Shown here: piece after piece, positions 15,312-24,040 of the stretch
How the letters are laid out: each line of letters begins with the position of its first letter
How positions within the stretch are numbered: position 1 is the first letter of the stretch
Assembly: GCA_946415335.1 (NCBI GenBank)
Contig: CAMKSB010000002.1
Location: 1 to 44,246, forward strand
DNA length: 44,246 bases
Direction: 5' to 3'
DNA from: an uncultured Clostridia bacterium
GTDB taxonomy: Bacteria > Bacillota > Clostridia > Oscillospirales > Acutalibacteraceae
Notes under the pieces: generated by a model
What the model was told of the DNA's origin: nothing
What the model saw: only the letters and a program-made list of their open reading frames with translations
Databases searched by the model: none
Program-made: the position numbers and the translations under genes

Positions 15312-17641
15312 TGAAAAAAAGAAAACAACTCATCGCCGGACGTATTTCCGCAGCCGGAAGAACAACGCCACAGAAATCGGTTCAGCCTGATGAAGCCCCG
15401 AAGAAAATAAAAAAACTCTCCGCGGTTTTCAGAAACAAACTCTTGATGGTCTCCGCGATCATCCTGATCTGCTCGATCATTCTGGTGTTGGTTTCGGTGA
15501 TCTCCGCCGTCAGGTTTTCCACCTCCGATGCGCTCATCTCTCAAACCGACAAGCTATCCGATGAGTTGAATTATTATTCCAACGTCACCTTTGAGATGAA
15601 CGCTTCGTATCTCGGTGAAAACTTTTTTGAGAACGACGAAGCCTACATCAACAAAATGATGGGAATATTCGGAGCGACCTACTGGTATCATACTGACGAT
15701 CAAGGGAATGTCATGCATACCAACGACAGCCTCCGTGTGAACACGAATGTTTCCTCCGATCCCGATATGGACAGGTTTACGGAACTGCTGTACGGCGAAG
15801 AAAGTGAATTCGAGAGTAATCAGCCGATTTTACCGGAAGAATTTCAGTCCGGAAAGTGGAAGAAATTCGTTATTGCACCCTATAATGCCGACGGCTATGT
15901 GATCTTGAAATACGAGCCGAAGGAATATTATCGCGCCCTTGACGTTGTGGTTCGATCCATGTGCAACTTTGAGGTCGTCGGCACCAACGGCAAAAACTTC
16001 ATTGTCCGTCAGGACGGCAGTATCATCAGCCCTTCCGCCGATATCCGCAGGAACTGGGACTATTCTTCTCCGAATATCGACATACAGAAAATGCTTGCGG
16101 TCTCAGCTGAGAAATCACTGTTTTCGTTCTCGCTGAACAGCACGAATTATTACGCCATGTACACGCAGGCGGACGGCTACTATGCCATCTCGATGATCCC
16201 CAGAAACGAAGTGACGCACTCCATCAATATCCTGATGATCGTCGTCGCCGCGATGGTGCTCCTGCTGCTGACCGTCATCTTTCTCCAGATCAACAGCCTG
16301 ATAAAAAGGATGATCGGCAACAACATCGAGACCGTCAACCAAGGTCTGGCTGAGATCACGAGCGGCAACCTCGACACGGAGATCAACGTGCGTGACAACG
16401 TGGAATTCAATCAGCTTTCGGACGGCATCAACGCCACCGTCAGCTCGTTGAAGGGCTATATCGCCAGAGAATCCGAACGGTTTGAACAGGAACTGGATTT
16501 GGCGCGTTCCATTCAGACCTCCGCCATGCCAAACGTATTTCCGCCGTTCCCGGAGCGTCATGACATTGATATTTTCGCGAGCATGAAGCCCGCAAAACAG
16601 GTCGGCGGTGATTTTTACGACTTTTTCTTCACCGACAACGCACAGCTGGTCTTTTTGACGGCTGACGTATCCGACAAGGGTATTCCGGCGGCGATGTTCA
16701 TGATGAAGGCAAAAACCATTATCAAATCTCTCACCCAGTCGAGACTCAGCATTGAAAATGTAATTGCATCGGCGAACAACATTCTGTGCGAGGACAACAG
16801 CGCCGACATGTTTGTGACGGTGTGGATCGGTATGCTGAACACCGAGACCGGCGAGCTGTCCTATATCAACGCCGGTCACTGTAAACCGCTGCTCAGACGC
16901 GCGGACGGTCAATTTGAGTATCTGCCCGGCAAAGTCGACTTTGTTGTTGCCGGCGAGGAGGACGTTCCCTATCACGACAATCATCTGACGCTGAAAAAGG
17001 GCGACGCGCTGTTCCTCTATACCGACGGCGTTACCGAAGCCGTCAACACAGACGACGAGCTCTTTGGAGAGAAACGTCTGAAAGATTCTCTGAACAAACA
17101 AAGCTTTGAGACCGCCGGAAGTATCTGCGCGGCAGTCAGCACCGATTTGAGCGTTTATTCTCAAAACGCGCCTCAGACGGACGACATCACCATGCTCGCC
17201 GTTGTGTATCACGGCGGCAAGATCACGGAAACGATCACTGTGGACGCTGAGATCGAAGAGCTGGATAAGGTCTTTGAATTCATTGAAAGGCAGTTTGAAA
17301 GCTACGGCTTTGCGCCGAACGAACTGGCGGAGATCGGCATTATCGCGGATGAGATCTGCAGCAATATCGTCAGATACGCCTATCCCGACGGAAAAGGCAA
17401 GCTAACGACGGAGGTTTCCTTTAATCCCGCAACGGATGAAGCCATGCTGATGTTTATCGACACGGGCATTCCGTTTAATCCGCTGAACGCGCCCGAACCC
17501 GTCTTGGAAAACGCCGAAGCGCGTAAGGAAGGCGGACTGGGGATCTTCCTCGTCAGGAAGTTCAGCGACAGACTGCAGTATGAGTATACCAAGAATCAAA
17601 ACATACTCAAAATCTACAAAAAGCGCAGCCGCACAAAATAA
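15311..17641 (+). CDS. Membrane sensor PP2C-type phosphatase (SpoIIE/RsbU-like) with HAMP-like linker and C-terminal RsbW-like HATPase domain
   Basis: TM-extracellular-TM N-terminus; PP2C motifs AKQVGGDFYDFF, TADVSDKGIPAAMFM, YINAGHCKPLL, LFLYTDGVTEA, TDDITMLAV; HATPase motifs ADEICSNIVRYAYP, DTGIPFNP, GGLGIFLV. TGATG overlap with STAS gene. Confidence 0.93.
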   Translation: MKKRKQLIAGRISAAGRTTPQKSVQPDEAPKKIKKLSAVFRNKLLMVSAIILICSIILVLVSVISAVRFSTSDALISQTDKLSDELNYYSNVTFEMNASYLGENFFENDEAYINKMMGIFGATYWYHTDDQGNVMHTNDSLRVNTNVSSDPDMDRFTELLYGEESEFESNQPILPEEFQSGKWKKFVIAPYNADGYVILKYEPKEYYRALDVVVRSMCNFEVVGTNGKNFIVRQDGSIISPSADIRRNWDYSSPNIDIQKMLAVSAEKSLFSFSLNSTNYYAMYTQADGYYAISMIPRNEVTHSINILMIVVAAMVLLLLTVIFLQINSLIKRMIGNNIETVNQGLAEITSGNLDTEINVRDNVEFNQLSDGINATVSSLKGYIARESERFEQELDLARSIQTSAMPNVFPPFPERHDIDIFASMKPAKQVGGDFYDFFFTDNAQLVFLTADVSDKGIPAAMFMMKAKTIIKSLTQSRLSIENVIASANNILCEDNSADMFVTVWIGMLNTETGELSYINAGHCKPLLRRADGQFEYLPGKVDFVVAGEEDVPYHDNHLTLKKGDALFLYTDGVTEAVNTDDELFGEKRLKDSLNKQSFETAGSICAAVSTDLSVYSQNAPQTDDITMLAVVYHGGKITETITVDAEIEELDKVFEFIERQFESYGFAPNELAEIGIIADEICSNIVRYAYPDGKGKLTTEVSFNPATDEAMLMFIDTGIPFNPLNAPEPVLENAEARKEGGLGIFLVRKFSDRLQYEYTKNQNILKIYKKRSRTK

Positions 17642-17651
17642 CGGATAAAAA

Positions 17652-17679
17652 AACGTCGGTGTGATCTTACACCGACGTT
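17652..17679. terminator. Bidirectional terminator between NRPS operon and acetolactate decarboxylase
   Basis: AACGTCGGTGT-gatctt-ACACCGACGTT with A-run 5' and T-run 3'. Confidence 0.8.
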
Positions 17680-17694
17680 TTACTATTGTATGGA

Positions 17695-18423
17695 TCAGCC
17701 GTTGCCCTGCTCGACCTCTTCGATCTCGTCCTGCGACGCTTCTTTGAGAGAGTAGGTATCGAACGCGGCTTCTCTGGGCAGCTGGATCTCGATTCTGTCC
17801 ATCTTCTGCACGACACATTCACCCTCGCTCATGGACGCTTGAAATACATGTCCGCCGAGCGTTCTGTCCTCTGAGAGGAAGTGCATGTGCCAGCCGGAAG
17901 CGTTGATACCGTCCATGTAATCGGGATAGTACACGCATACCAGCGTTCCGTGCAGCTTCTCAAAGCAGAAGTCCTTCTGCGTCTTGGATAGAATGTCCTT
18001 CAGGGAAACATGATGGGCACGGTAAGGCGCTCCTGCGCGCGCATGGATGCTGTGGAACCATCCGTCTATCCGCGCAATGTGGATGCTGTTCAGACCAAAG
18101 TCTTCCTCGATTCTCAAGGTCAGCTCCAGCTTGATGGCGTCGAGATCCTTCATCTCGCCTATTTTAAATTTTCTGCCGTCCTTCACGAAGCCGGATACCG
18201 CAAAAGGCACACCATCGTCATCCTCCGAACAGACGATACTGCCGTCCGGCTTTGCCTGATAGCAGACACCGTCCAGCACGATCATCTCGCCGTCTACGCT
18301 TTCAAACGTGCCGAGTCCGGTATCGCCGTGTTCGAGCAATTCGTGAACGGTGACGACCGGCCGTGTATAGCCAAGCGCTAATGCCTGCAGCGTGGAAACC
18401 TGGTAGATTTTATTCGACTTCAT
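17695..18423 (-). CDS. budA: Alpha-acetolactate decarboxylase
   Basis: KIYQVSTLQALALGYTRPVVTVHELLEHGDTGLGTFESVDGEMIVLDGVCYQ and GWHMHFLSEDRTLGGHV motifs; start at MKSNKIYQ. Confidence 0.93.
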   Translation of the reverse strand: MKSNKIYQVSTLQALALGYTRPVVTVHELLEHGDTGLGTFESVDGEMIVLDGVCYQAKPDGSIVCSEDDDGVPFAVSGFVKDGRKFKIGEMKDLDAIKLELTLRIEEDFGLNSIHIARIDGWFHSIHARAGAPYRAHHVSLKDILSKTQKDFCFEKLHGTLVCVYYPDYMDGINASGWHMHFLSEDRTLGGHVFQASMSEGECVVQKMDRIEIQLPREAAFDTYSLKEASQDEIEEVEQGNG

Positions 18424-18458
18424 TTGCAGTTCCTCCTGTACGGTAGTTTGTATGAATA

Positions 18459-18487
18459 ATTCTACCATATTTTTACTATTATTTCAA
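18459..18487 (-). promoter_or_regulatory. Candidate sigma-A promoter for acetolactate decarboxylase
   Basis: Minus strand TTGAAA-N17-TAGAAT. Confidence 0.5.
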
Positions 18488-18567
18488 TAGATATTTGTCA
18501 ATTATTTTGGAAGCGCTCGGTTTGCCGATTCTATCATTTTAGTCAATTCGCACAGAACTATTATGCC

Positions 18568-18596
18568 TTGACAAGTAATCTTTTTTCAATTATAAT
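18568..18596 (+). promoter_or_regulatory. Consensus sigma-A promoter for the PepSY lipoprotein gene
   Basis: Perfect TTGACA-N17-TATAAT about 30 nt upstream of the ATG. Confidence 0.8.
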
Positions 18597-18626
18597 TAAA
18601 TTACCTAAATCTCAGGAGGAATATAA

Positions 18627-18977
18627 ATGAAAAAAATCATTTTTGCCGTAATCGTCACTGCCGCGATCGGTATGCTTGCAGGCTGCTCCTCTCAGCAGAC
18701 TACCCCCAGCGGCAACCCCGCCAACTCCATTAATTCTGCTACCGTTGCAGCTACACAAAACGTCAATCCCATCTCCATGGAAGAAGCGAAAACGAAAGCG
18801 GTGACCGACGCGGGCTTTAAGGCAGACGAGGTGAAATACACCAAATCTAATATTAAAATGGTCGACGGCGTTCAAAGATATGAAATTGAGTTCACTGCTA
18901 ACGGCAAGAAGTATAATTACGAGATCGAATCACAGTCCGGTCTTGTTATGCAAAAGGGCCAAGCACCTGCCAACTGA
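18627..18977 (+). CDS. PepSY domain lipoprotein
   Basis: Lipobox LAGC; C-terminal ISMEEAKTKAVTDAGF...RYEIEFTANGKKYNYEIESQSGLVM typical of PepSY; RBS AGGAGG. Confidence 0.88.
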   Translation: MKKIIFAVIVTAAIGMLAGCSSQQTTPSGNPANSINSATVAATQNVNPISMEEAKTKAVTDAGFKADEVKYTKSNIKMVDGVQRYEIEFTANGKKYNYEIESQSGLVMQKGQAPAN

Positions 18978-18992
18978 TTTTTTACACAGCAT

Positions 18993-19030
18993 GATCCCCG
19001 ATCATCAGTACACACTGACGATCGGGGATC
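18993..19030. terminator. Shared convergent terminator
   Basis: GATCCCCGATC ... GATCGGGGATC inverted repeat with flanking T/A tracts. Confidence 0.75.
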
Positions 19031-19033
19031 ATT

Positions 19034-20248
19034 TTATTCGTCTATCAAGAATTTCGGCGTTGGAATAAATTTTGCCGCCGCTGCTGCCGCCAACATGACC
19101 GGAATGAGTCTCGGCGGAAAAACAATCATCAAAAGCAGTACCGTTGCCAGCGGTTTTTTCAGCGTATGTCCGACCAATGCAGTCGTCACGATCGCCGTGC
19201 ACAGAACCGCGTTGATACCGGTAAGCAGGCTGACGGCACAACCGATACTGACGCCGCAGAAGATCACCGGGAAAAAGTGACCGCCCTTGAGACCGGAATC
19301 AATGCAGATATTCGTCAGAAGCAGCTTGACAACGGCAATCACGATCAGCATGACCGCGCCGATGGTTTCCATTTCGCTCATGGCGGCTTCGATCTGGTGT
19401 TCGCCGGAGAACATCGTCAGCGGCAAAAAGGTTCCGGCTACGCCCAACAGTACGCCGCCGATAACAGCACGCAGGATCACGTATTTTTGGAAGCGCTTGG
19501 CGATGGTTCCCGTAATCTTTTTGAAAAGGAAATAAAGCCAGCCGGCAGCAATGCCGATCAGCGTGAACGGTATCACGGAAAGATACTGGACAAGAGGCGT
19601 TTTCTCGGCTTGTAAACTCTCCATGCCCATGCTGACGCCGAACAGCTTGTTGAGCAGGATGAACACACCGAACGAACTGAGAATAGCGGCAAAATAGAGG
19701 ACAATTTTGGATGTCTTCGGCAAAACAGCTTCTTTCTCCGATTCAAGCGGTTCCATGAAACCGAACATCGGCGAACGGAAAATGGTACCGAGCGTTGCGC
19801 TCAGTCCGATCGCCGTCAACTCGTCCACTTCTTTTTTGAACCGTTTGAGTTTATCGCCTACCCATGTACACAGCCCGGCGATCACGCCGGTCAAGCCTGC
19901 TTCGGGACCGACGCTGGCGCCGATCAACAGCGGAAAGAGCGCTGATCCGAGCGTCGAAAAAACGTTGTGATACGGATAGCCGCCCGTTTTCCTGACAGTG
20001 CCTAACACCTTTCCCAATTCTTCGGGATAATCGCCGAATTTACGCTTCCACAAGCCGATCAGCAGACCGCCGACTGTACAGACGCAAAGCGTGTACAACG
20101 GAAAATTGAACTGAGACGGCAGAAAACTCCACAGGAATTCGATTCCGAGATTCATGACGCGCAGGAATCCCCAGATGATCACGCCGACAATGACGCCGAG
20201 GATGATGGTGTAAAGTAAAAACAATAGATTGTTTTTGGCTTTGTTCAT
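19034..20248 (-). CDS. ClC family (voltage-gated) chloride channel/antiporter
   Basis: Multiple TMs; GASVGPEAGLTGVIAG motif; start MNKAKNN with RBS GGAGGG. Confidence 0.9.
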   Translation of the reverse strand: MNKAKNNLLFLLYTIILGVIVGVIIWGFLRVMNLGIEFLWSFLPSQFNFPLYTLCVCTVGGLLIGLWKRKFGDYPEELGKVLGTVRKTGGYPYHNVFSTLGSALFPLLIGASVGPEAGLTGVIAGLCTWVGDKLKRFKKEVDELTAIGLSATLGTIFRSPMFGFMEPLESEKEAVLPKTSKIVLYFAAILSSFGVFILLNKLFGVSMGMESLQAEKTPLVQYLSVIPFTLIGIAAGWLYFLFKKITGTIAKRFQKYVILRAVIGGVLLGVAGTFLPLTMFSGEHQIEAAMSEMETIGAVMLIVIAVVKLLLTNICIDSGLKGGHFFPVIFCGVSIGCAVSLLTGINAVLCTAIVTTALVGHTLKKPLATVLLLMIVFPPRLIPVMLAAAAAAKFIPTPKFLIDE

Positions 20249-20281
20249 GGCACATCCCTCCATTTTCTAACTCTATCAATA

Positions 20282-20310
20282 AATATAATGGAATTTCAGT
20301 GATTCGTCAA
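20282..20310 (-). promoter_or_regulatory. Candidate promoter for ClC gene
   Basis: Minus strand TTGACG-N17-TATATT. Confidence 0.5.
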
Positions 20311-20370
20311 GTCTTTCTCTCTCGTCGGGCAAAAGAAATCCGTGTAGGATCACAAATATGCGATTATGCC

Positions 20371-20399
20371 TTGATATTTTTTCGCTTTTCAGTTAAACT
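20371..20399 (+). promoter_or_regulatory. Candidate promoter for luxS
   Basis: TTGATA-N17-TAAACT, RBS AAAGGAG downstream. Confidence 0.5.
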
Positions 20400-20425
20400 G
20401 ATAGGTAGAGAAAGGAGATGTGACT

Positions 20426-20950
20426 ATGGAACTGATTCAGAGCTTTTCCGTTGACCACACAAAAATCGTCCCCGGCATTTTTACAAGCCGCGTGGATACC
20501 CTCGATATGGCTACCGTGACGACCTATGATATCCGGCTGAAACGACCGAACAGAGAGCCTGTCATCGACGTTGCCGCCATGCACTCGCTCGAACATATCA
20601 TTGCCACCTTCCTCCGGAATGAGCCCGAATGGAAGGACGAGATCATCTACTGGGGTCCGATGGGCTGTCTGACAGGGTTTTATCTGATCCTCAAGGGAAA
20701 CCGCGCTCCAAAGGAGATATACGATCTGCTTCTGCACGCGTTTCAGTCGGTTGCACAGGCTGACGAGGTTCCCGGCGCAACGGCGGTGAACTGCGGCCAT
20801 TATCTGATGCATAATCTGGGCATGGCAAAATGGTATGCGGCGGAATTTGCCGATTATCTGACGGCAAACGCGAACAATCCGGCAATTTTTGAATATCCGA
20901 AGTCGGAACGTCTTGTCACGGATGACGGAAAGCATTTTTACGATTCATAA
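20426..20950 (+). CDS. luxS: S-ribosylhomocysteine lyase
   Basis: MELIQSFSVDHTKIVPGIF...; metal-binding HSLEH and NCGHYLMHNL motifs; GCLTGFYL. Confidence 0.96.
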   Translation: MELIQSFSVDHTKIVPGIFTSRVDTLDMATVTTYDIRLKRPNREPVIDVAAMHSLEHIIATFLRNEPEWKDEIIYWGPMGCLTGFYLILKGNRAPKEIYDLLLHAFQSVAQADEVPGATAVNCGHYLMHNLGMAKWYAAEFADYLTANANNPAIFEYPKSERLVTDDGKHFYDS

Positions 20951-20956
20951 GTACCT

Positions 20957-20989
20957 CAGCTTCCACAGGTTTTCTGCGGAAGCTGTTTT
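20957..20989 (+). terminator. luxS terminator
   Basis: CAGCTTCCACAG-gtttt-CTGCGGAAGCTG followed by TTTTGTTT. Confidence 0.75.
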
Positions 20990-21000
20990 GTTTGGAATTC

Positions 21001-21029
21001 TTGAAATCCGCACCGACTTATGTTAAGAT
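21001..21029 (+). promoter_or_regulatory. Candidate promoter for D,D-dipeptidase gene
   Basis: TTGAAA-N17-TAAGAT. Confidence 0.45.
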
Positions 21030-21061
21030 AGAATAGGAATTCACAGATAAGGAGGCGCCTT

Positions 21062-21718
21062 ATGACAAACTTTCAAGCTGCTGTGACGCATAATCCGTCG
21101 AGCTTCGTTCTGCTGTCGGATTATGTGCCGGGAATCATTCAGGAGATCCGCTACTACTCTACCTATAACTTCATCGGCGACCGCATAGACGGATATGAGG
21201 AACCGTGTGCGCTCATCACCCAAGAAGCGGCTCGAGCACTGAAAGCTGTCAGCAACGAGATGATGGTACTCGGCTATAGGCTGAAGGTGTTTGACGCATA
21301 CCGCCCTGTTTGCGCAGTCAAGCACTTTATGCTCTGGGGAATCGAGGATCAGGATATCCGGATGAAGCCGTATTTTTATCCCGATCAGCAAAAGCAGGAG
21401 CTGTTTGAAAAGGGGTATATCGCCAAGAGATCGAGCCACAGCCGCGGAAGCACAGTGGACTTGACGCTGCTCGATATGGCTACAGGAAAAGAACTGGATA
21501 TGGGAAGTCCTTTCGACCTGTTCAGCGAAAAGTCCCACCCCGATTACCGCGGCATCACGGAGGAACAGTACAGAAACCGGATGACGCTGAGAAACGCCAT
21601 GCTCCGAAACGGTTTTCTGCCGATCGACTGCGAGTGGTGGCACTTTACGCTGGAGAACGAGCCCTACCCGGACACTTACTTTGAATTTCCGGTGTCCTCG
21701 GCTTATCTGAAAAAATAA
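21062..21718 (+). CDS. D-alanyl-D-alanine dipeptidase (peptidase M15D, VanX/DdpX family)
   Basis: YRP motif (FDAYRP), SSHSRGSTVDLTL and EWWHF zinc/catalytic motifs. Confidence 0.92.
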   Translation: MTNFQAAVTHNPSSFVLLSDYVPGIIQEIRYYSTYNFIGDRIDGYEEPCALITQEAARALKAVSNEMMVLGYRLKVFDAYRPVCAVKHFMLWGIEDQDIRMKPYFYPDQQKQELFEKGYIAKRSSHSRGSTVDLTLLDMATGKELDMGSPFDLFSEKSHPDYRGITEEQYRNRMTLRNAMLRNGFLPIDCEWWHFTLENEPYPDTYFEFPVSSAYLKK

Positions 21719-21744
21719 AACGAACCGCTTAAGGAAGCTGAAAA

Positions 21745-22629
21745 TTGAAAAAGAATTACCTATACGCAGGTATCACCGTGCTGATTTGGGCGACGCTGGC
21801 AACGGTCGTTAAACTCGTGCTGACCGATATACCGAATTTTCAGGCGCTGTCAATCAGCAGCGCGTTTGCCTTTGTCTTTTTGCTGATCCTCAACATCATC
21901 AACGGCTCCATCAAAGAAATGAAGCGCTATCGCCTGCGTGATTACCTCACAATGGCAGGTCTGGGCTTCTTGGGATTGTTTTTGTATTCGGCGCTTTATT
22001 ATTTCGGCATCGGCGTTCTCGGCTCGCAGGAGGCGTGTATCCTCAATTACCTGTGGCCGATCATGATCGTCATTTTTGCCTGTATTATTCTAAAAGAGAA
22101 ATTAACCGTCCGAAAGATCATCGCCATGCTCCTCTCCTTTGCCGGGATCGTTGTGCTCACGCTCGGCGGGCAAAACGCCGCTTCCGGCAACCGGCTATTC
22201 GGCATTGCCGCTTGTGTGATCGCCGCCATTTGCTACGGCTTGTTCTCGGTACTCAACAAAAAGCATCAGCTCAATCAAAACATCACGATGATGTGGATCT
22301 GGCTGACTACGGCGGTCTGTTCGCTGGTGCCGGGACTTCTGTTTGAGACATGGCAGCCCGTCAAGGGCGCGCAATGGTTAGGCTTGCTGTGGCTCGGCGT
22401 GGTCGTCAACGCGGTCGCGTATCTCCTGTGGGCGATCGCGCTGAAAGGCGCTGCTGATTCTGCAAAAATCGCGAATCTGGCTTATCTGGTACCGTTTTTG
22501 TCCATTGTCCTCTCTGCTGTCGTTTTGCACGAGAGCATTACCGTCAACGCGGTCATCGCGCTGGTGCTGATCGTCGGCGGTATATTGCTGCAGAGTATTC
22601 CTATTAAAAAACAGAATAAAGAAGAATAG
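21745..22629 (+). CDS. EamA/DMT family transporter
   Basis: About 10 TM segments, two EamA halves; probable TTG start. Confidence 0.88.
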   Translation: MKKNYLYAGITVLIWATLATVVKLVLTDIPNFQALSISSAFAFVFLLILNIINGSIKEMKRYRLRDYLTMAGLGFLGLFLYSALYYFGIGVLGSQEACILNYLWPIMIVIFACIILKEKLTVRKIIAMLLSFAGIVVLTLGGQNAASGNRLFGIAACVIAAICYGLFSVLNKKHQLNQNITMMWIWLTTAVCSLVPGLLFETWQPVKGAQWLGLLWLGVVVNAVAYLLWAIALKGAADSAKIANLAYLVPFLSIVLSAVVLHESITVNAVIALVLIVGGILLQSIPIKKQNKEE

Positions 22630-22630
22630 A

Positions 22631-22657
22631 AAAAATCCACCTTACGGTGGATTTTTT
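22631..22657. terminator. Convergent terminator ending the EamA gene and the 21-kb minus-strand operon
   Basis: AAAAATCCACC-ttac-GGTGGATTTTTT. Confidence 0.85.
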
Positions 22658-22662
22658 CGCGT

Positions 22663-23289
22663 TTATTGAGACAGACTTAAAAAATTCTGCCATGCCGTTT
22701 GCCATTTGGCGTCGGTATATTGAGTGCCGTTCTGGTCGATCTCGGTCGTCTGAACGCTTTCTGTATAAACAACGATGTCAAAATCATTGATGTTGTCGAT
22801 GTTCTCCGTGCCGTCCTCGGTGAAATCCGTCTTGACCTTTTCGATCAGGTTCGGCGTTTTCTCGTTTGGCTTGAGGATCTTAGTGTAGTAGAAATAGCCG
22901 CCAAGCGTCTGATTATCAGACTCGGAAACATACGCCCAGTTGTCCGGCAGATGAGTCAGAAACTCATTCCAGCTATACTCCTCTCCCGTAGATGAAACAA
23001 GCTTGGATTTGTCACGTATACGGGAATCGGAAAAGTCGAGGTATACCCTGACAAACTGATCGGACGTGCCGGTATTCTGCACCGCCACCTTCTTTTCAAA
23101 TTCATTTTGGATCTGCATGGTGGTCGGCTCGGTAAAGGTCTCCGTGACGGAAACCTTGTCCTCCTTCACCTTGAAGGTGTTGGGCTGTTGCTGTGTGTTC
23201 TGGAGATAGGCGTAGGTAACGCCGACTGCAGTCGCCGCCACTAACACGGAAAGGACGGCGATGAGGGTTATTTTTAACCGTTTATTCAT
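22663..23289 (-). CDS. SipW-dependent-type signal peptide exported protein (TasA/CalY-like) 4
   Basis: MNKRLKITLIAVLSVLVAATAVGVTYAYLQNTQQQPNTFKV: hydrophobic stretch then T-x-A-Y-L and conserved N; downstream KKVAVQNTGTSDQFVRVYLDF. Confidence 0.75.
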   Translation of the reverse strand: MNKRLKITLIAVLSVLVAATAVGVTYAYLQNTQQQPNTFKVKEDKVSVTETFTEPTTMQIQNEFEKKVAVQNTGTSDQFVRVYLDFSDSRIRDKSKLVSSTGEEYSWNEFLTHLPDNWAYVSESDNQTLGGYFYYTKILKPNEKTPNLIEKVKTDFTEDGTENIDNINDFDIVVYTESVQTTEIDQNGTQYTDAKWQTAWQNFLSLSQ

Positions 23290-23302
23290 TGCTGACCGCC
23301 TT

Positions 23303-24040
23303 TCATGCATTCGCCTTGTTCTTGACGATGGTGTAGATGGAGTTCAGTTCGGTATCATTATAACGCGTCTTTTCCAAGTCGATCGCCGGCGTGATCTGCA
23401 GGTTATCCGCCTGAATGCCGTAGGCGAAAACACCGATGGTGACGTCGCCCTTGATCTGGCTGTCGATGAAGCTCTTGAGCTGTACGCTGTCAAACAGGGT
23501 AACGGTCTCATCATCCGGCTTCATCAGCTTGTTGTAGCCGAACACATAGGTATCTTTATCGTCTTGCGACGTCGTTTTCAGCAGCACCCAGCCGTCGTTT
23601 TCACTGTTGCCTGCGTGATACAAAATATCAATATCCTTACCGTCATGGGAGGTGAGCGTCTCAACAGGCGTATTATCCGCAAACACATGGAAGAGCTGCT
23701 GTGTACCGTTCAATCCGGTCTTGGGAGTTCCGCGGTTCTCGCCGGTCTCATGAAGCAGGGTAACGTCCGACTTGGGAACCGTGATTTTGAGAAAGACAAA
23801 TTCGTCTTTATTGCCGTTGTTGGTGAGCTTCGGCTTTTTCTCGGTCTTGCTGCCGGGTACGACGTCATGTGGGGTGCTCGGGTCAAAGGGAGATTCGTCG
23901 AGCTCGATGCTGACCTTGCCGATGGTGATGACATTCTCCTTGACCTCGACATCGGTAAAATACGCGGAGGTCATGCCGATCATGAACAGCACGCCGGCGG
24001 ACAATGCCGCCAGTACAATGAGCAGGATACGTTTTTTCAT
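23303..24040 (-). CDS. SipW-dependent-type signal peptide exported protein (TasA/CalY-like) 3
   Basis: MKKRILLIVLAALSAGVLFMIGMTSAYFTDVEVKENVITIG; VVPGSKTEKKPKLTNNGNKDEFVFLKITVP pattern. Confidence 0.8.
   Translation of the reverse strand: MKKRILLIVLAALSAGVLFMIGMTSAYFTDVEVKENVITIGKVSIELDESPFDPSTPHDVVPGSKTEKKPKLTNNGNKDEFVFLKITVPKSDVTLLHETGENRGTPKTGLNGTQQLFHVFADNTPVETLTSHDGKDIDILYHAGNSENDGWVLLKTTSQDDKDTYVFGYNKLMKPDDETVTLFDSVQLKSFIDSQIKGDVTIGVFAYGIQADNLQITPAIDLEKTRYNDTELNSIYTIVKNKANA

Noticed and set aside
21062-21718. Vancomycin-resistance gene cluster
   Set aside because: A VanX-like dipeptidase alone, beside an EamA transporter and luxS, with no vanH/vanA/vanRS nearby; more likely peptidoglycan dipeptide turnover.
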